Shown here piece by piece: positions 63,709 through 64,000 of a DNA stretch of 64,000 bases. Position 1 is the first letter of the stretch; the number at the start of each line of letters is the position of its first letter. The position numbers and the translations under genes are program-made. Source of the stretch: Eudromia elegans (Eukaryota; Chordata; Aves; Tinamiformes; Tinamidae); NCBI GenBank assembly GCA_003342815.1, contig PTEX01000011.1, positions 3,410,302-3,474,301 on the forward strand, in the 5' to 3' direction. Below the pieces are notes generated by a model, which was not told the DNA's origin, ran no database searches, and saw only the letters and a program-made list of their open reading frames with translations.

Positions 63709-64000
63709 CTAAAAGAGTTTTTAAAAAATTGTTAATCTAGGCTTTCTTTTAGTTGGATAGCTCAGAATTGAAGAGGAACTTAAAAACAGAAGGACGTCTT
63801 GTGGTTAAAAACTTGGACAGGTAGAAGAAACTTGAGTAAAATTACCAGTCTGCTCAACTGAGGCTAAGTCAGTTAGCTTTCTTGTGTCTTTGAAGGTCCA
63901 TCTGTAAATGGAAATAATTTTCTCTCTCATCTACGTAGCCCATGAGTTCAGTATTTCCCATGCTTGCACTACACGCTTGTATGTTTTGTCCGTTGCTGTT
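63709..64000 (-). other. Cadherin intron reaching the window edge
   Basis: No exon seen before the end of the window; the 5' part of the gene lies beyond. Confidence 0.6.

Overview
The window looks like avian (sauropsid) nuclear DNA. It has short and medium introns with consensus GT/AG splice sites, GC-rich CpG patches, a piece that resembles a CR1-type LINE tail, and a classic cadherin of a type that mammals are reported to lack. The species cannot be read from the sequence. All protein assignments rest on recognising conserved sequence by eye; no search was run.

Three protein-coding genes were found. (1) Positions 1 to about 9650, + strand: the 3' end of ZNF507, a C2H2 zinc-finger gene, with four coding exons, a stop at 6008 and a long 3' UTR. 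(2) Positions 12864-37759, + strand: a complete coding sequence for DPY19L3, an ER C-mannosyltransferase, in 18 coding exons whose phases all agree (720 codons plus stop). Its promoter probably lies in the CpG island at about 11.56-13.0 kb, which holds a 461-base assembly gap. ZNF507 next to DPY19L3 matches the order on human 19q13.11. (3) Positions 63708-41982, - strand: the 3' part of a type III (non-chordate-type) classic cadherin, best matched to chicken Hz-cadherin. Nineteen exons join in phase over 1645 codons: cadherin repeats, the membrane-proximal NE/EGF/laminin-G complex, a transmembrane helix and the p120-catenin-binding core. Its 5' exons lie beyond 64000. DPY19L3 and the cadherin face each other tail to tail.

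The regions run as follows: ZNF507 introns, exons and 3' UTR (1-9.65 kb); spacer with CR1-like sequence and the CpG island (9.65-12.86 kb); DPY19L3 (12.86-38.35 kb); intergenic (38.36-41.3 kb); cadherin gene (41.3-64 kb). The genes are functionally unrelated: nuclear regulation, ER protein glycosylation and cell adhesion.

Points for a second look are the retained Hz-cadherin locus; a cytoplasmic tail in which the p120 core is clear but no beta-catenin-binding domain could be found; an orphan hydrophobic C-terminal exon-like ORF in the last cadherin intron; a signal-peptide-like mini-exon inside a ZNF507 intron; several perfect inverted repeats; and a GC-rich 17-bp minisatellite beside the transmembrane exon.
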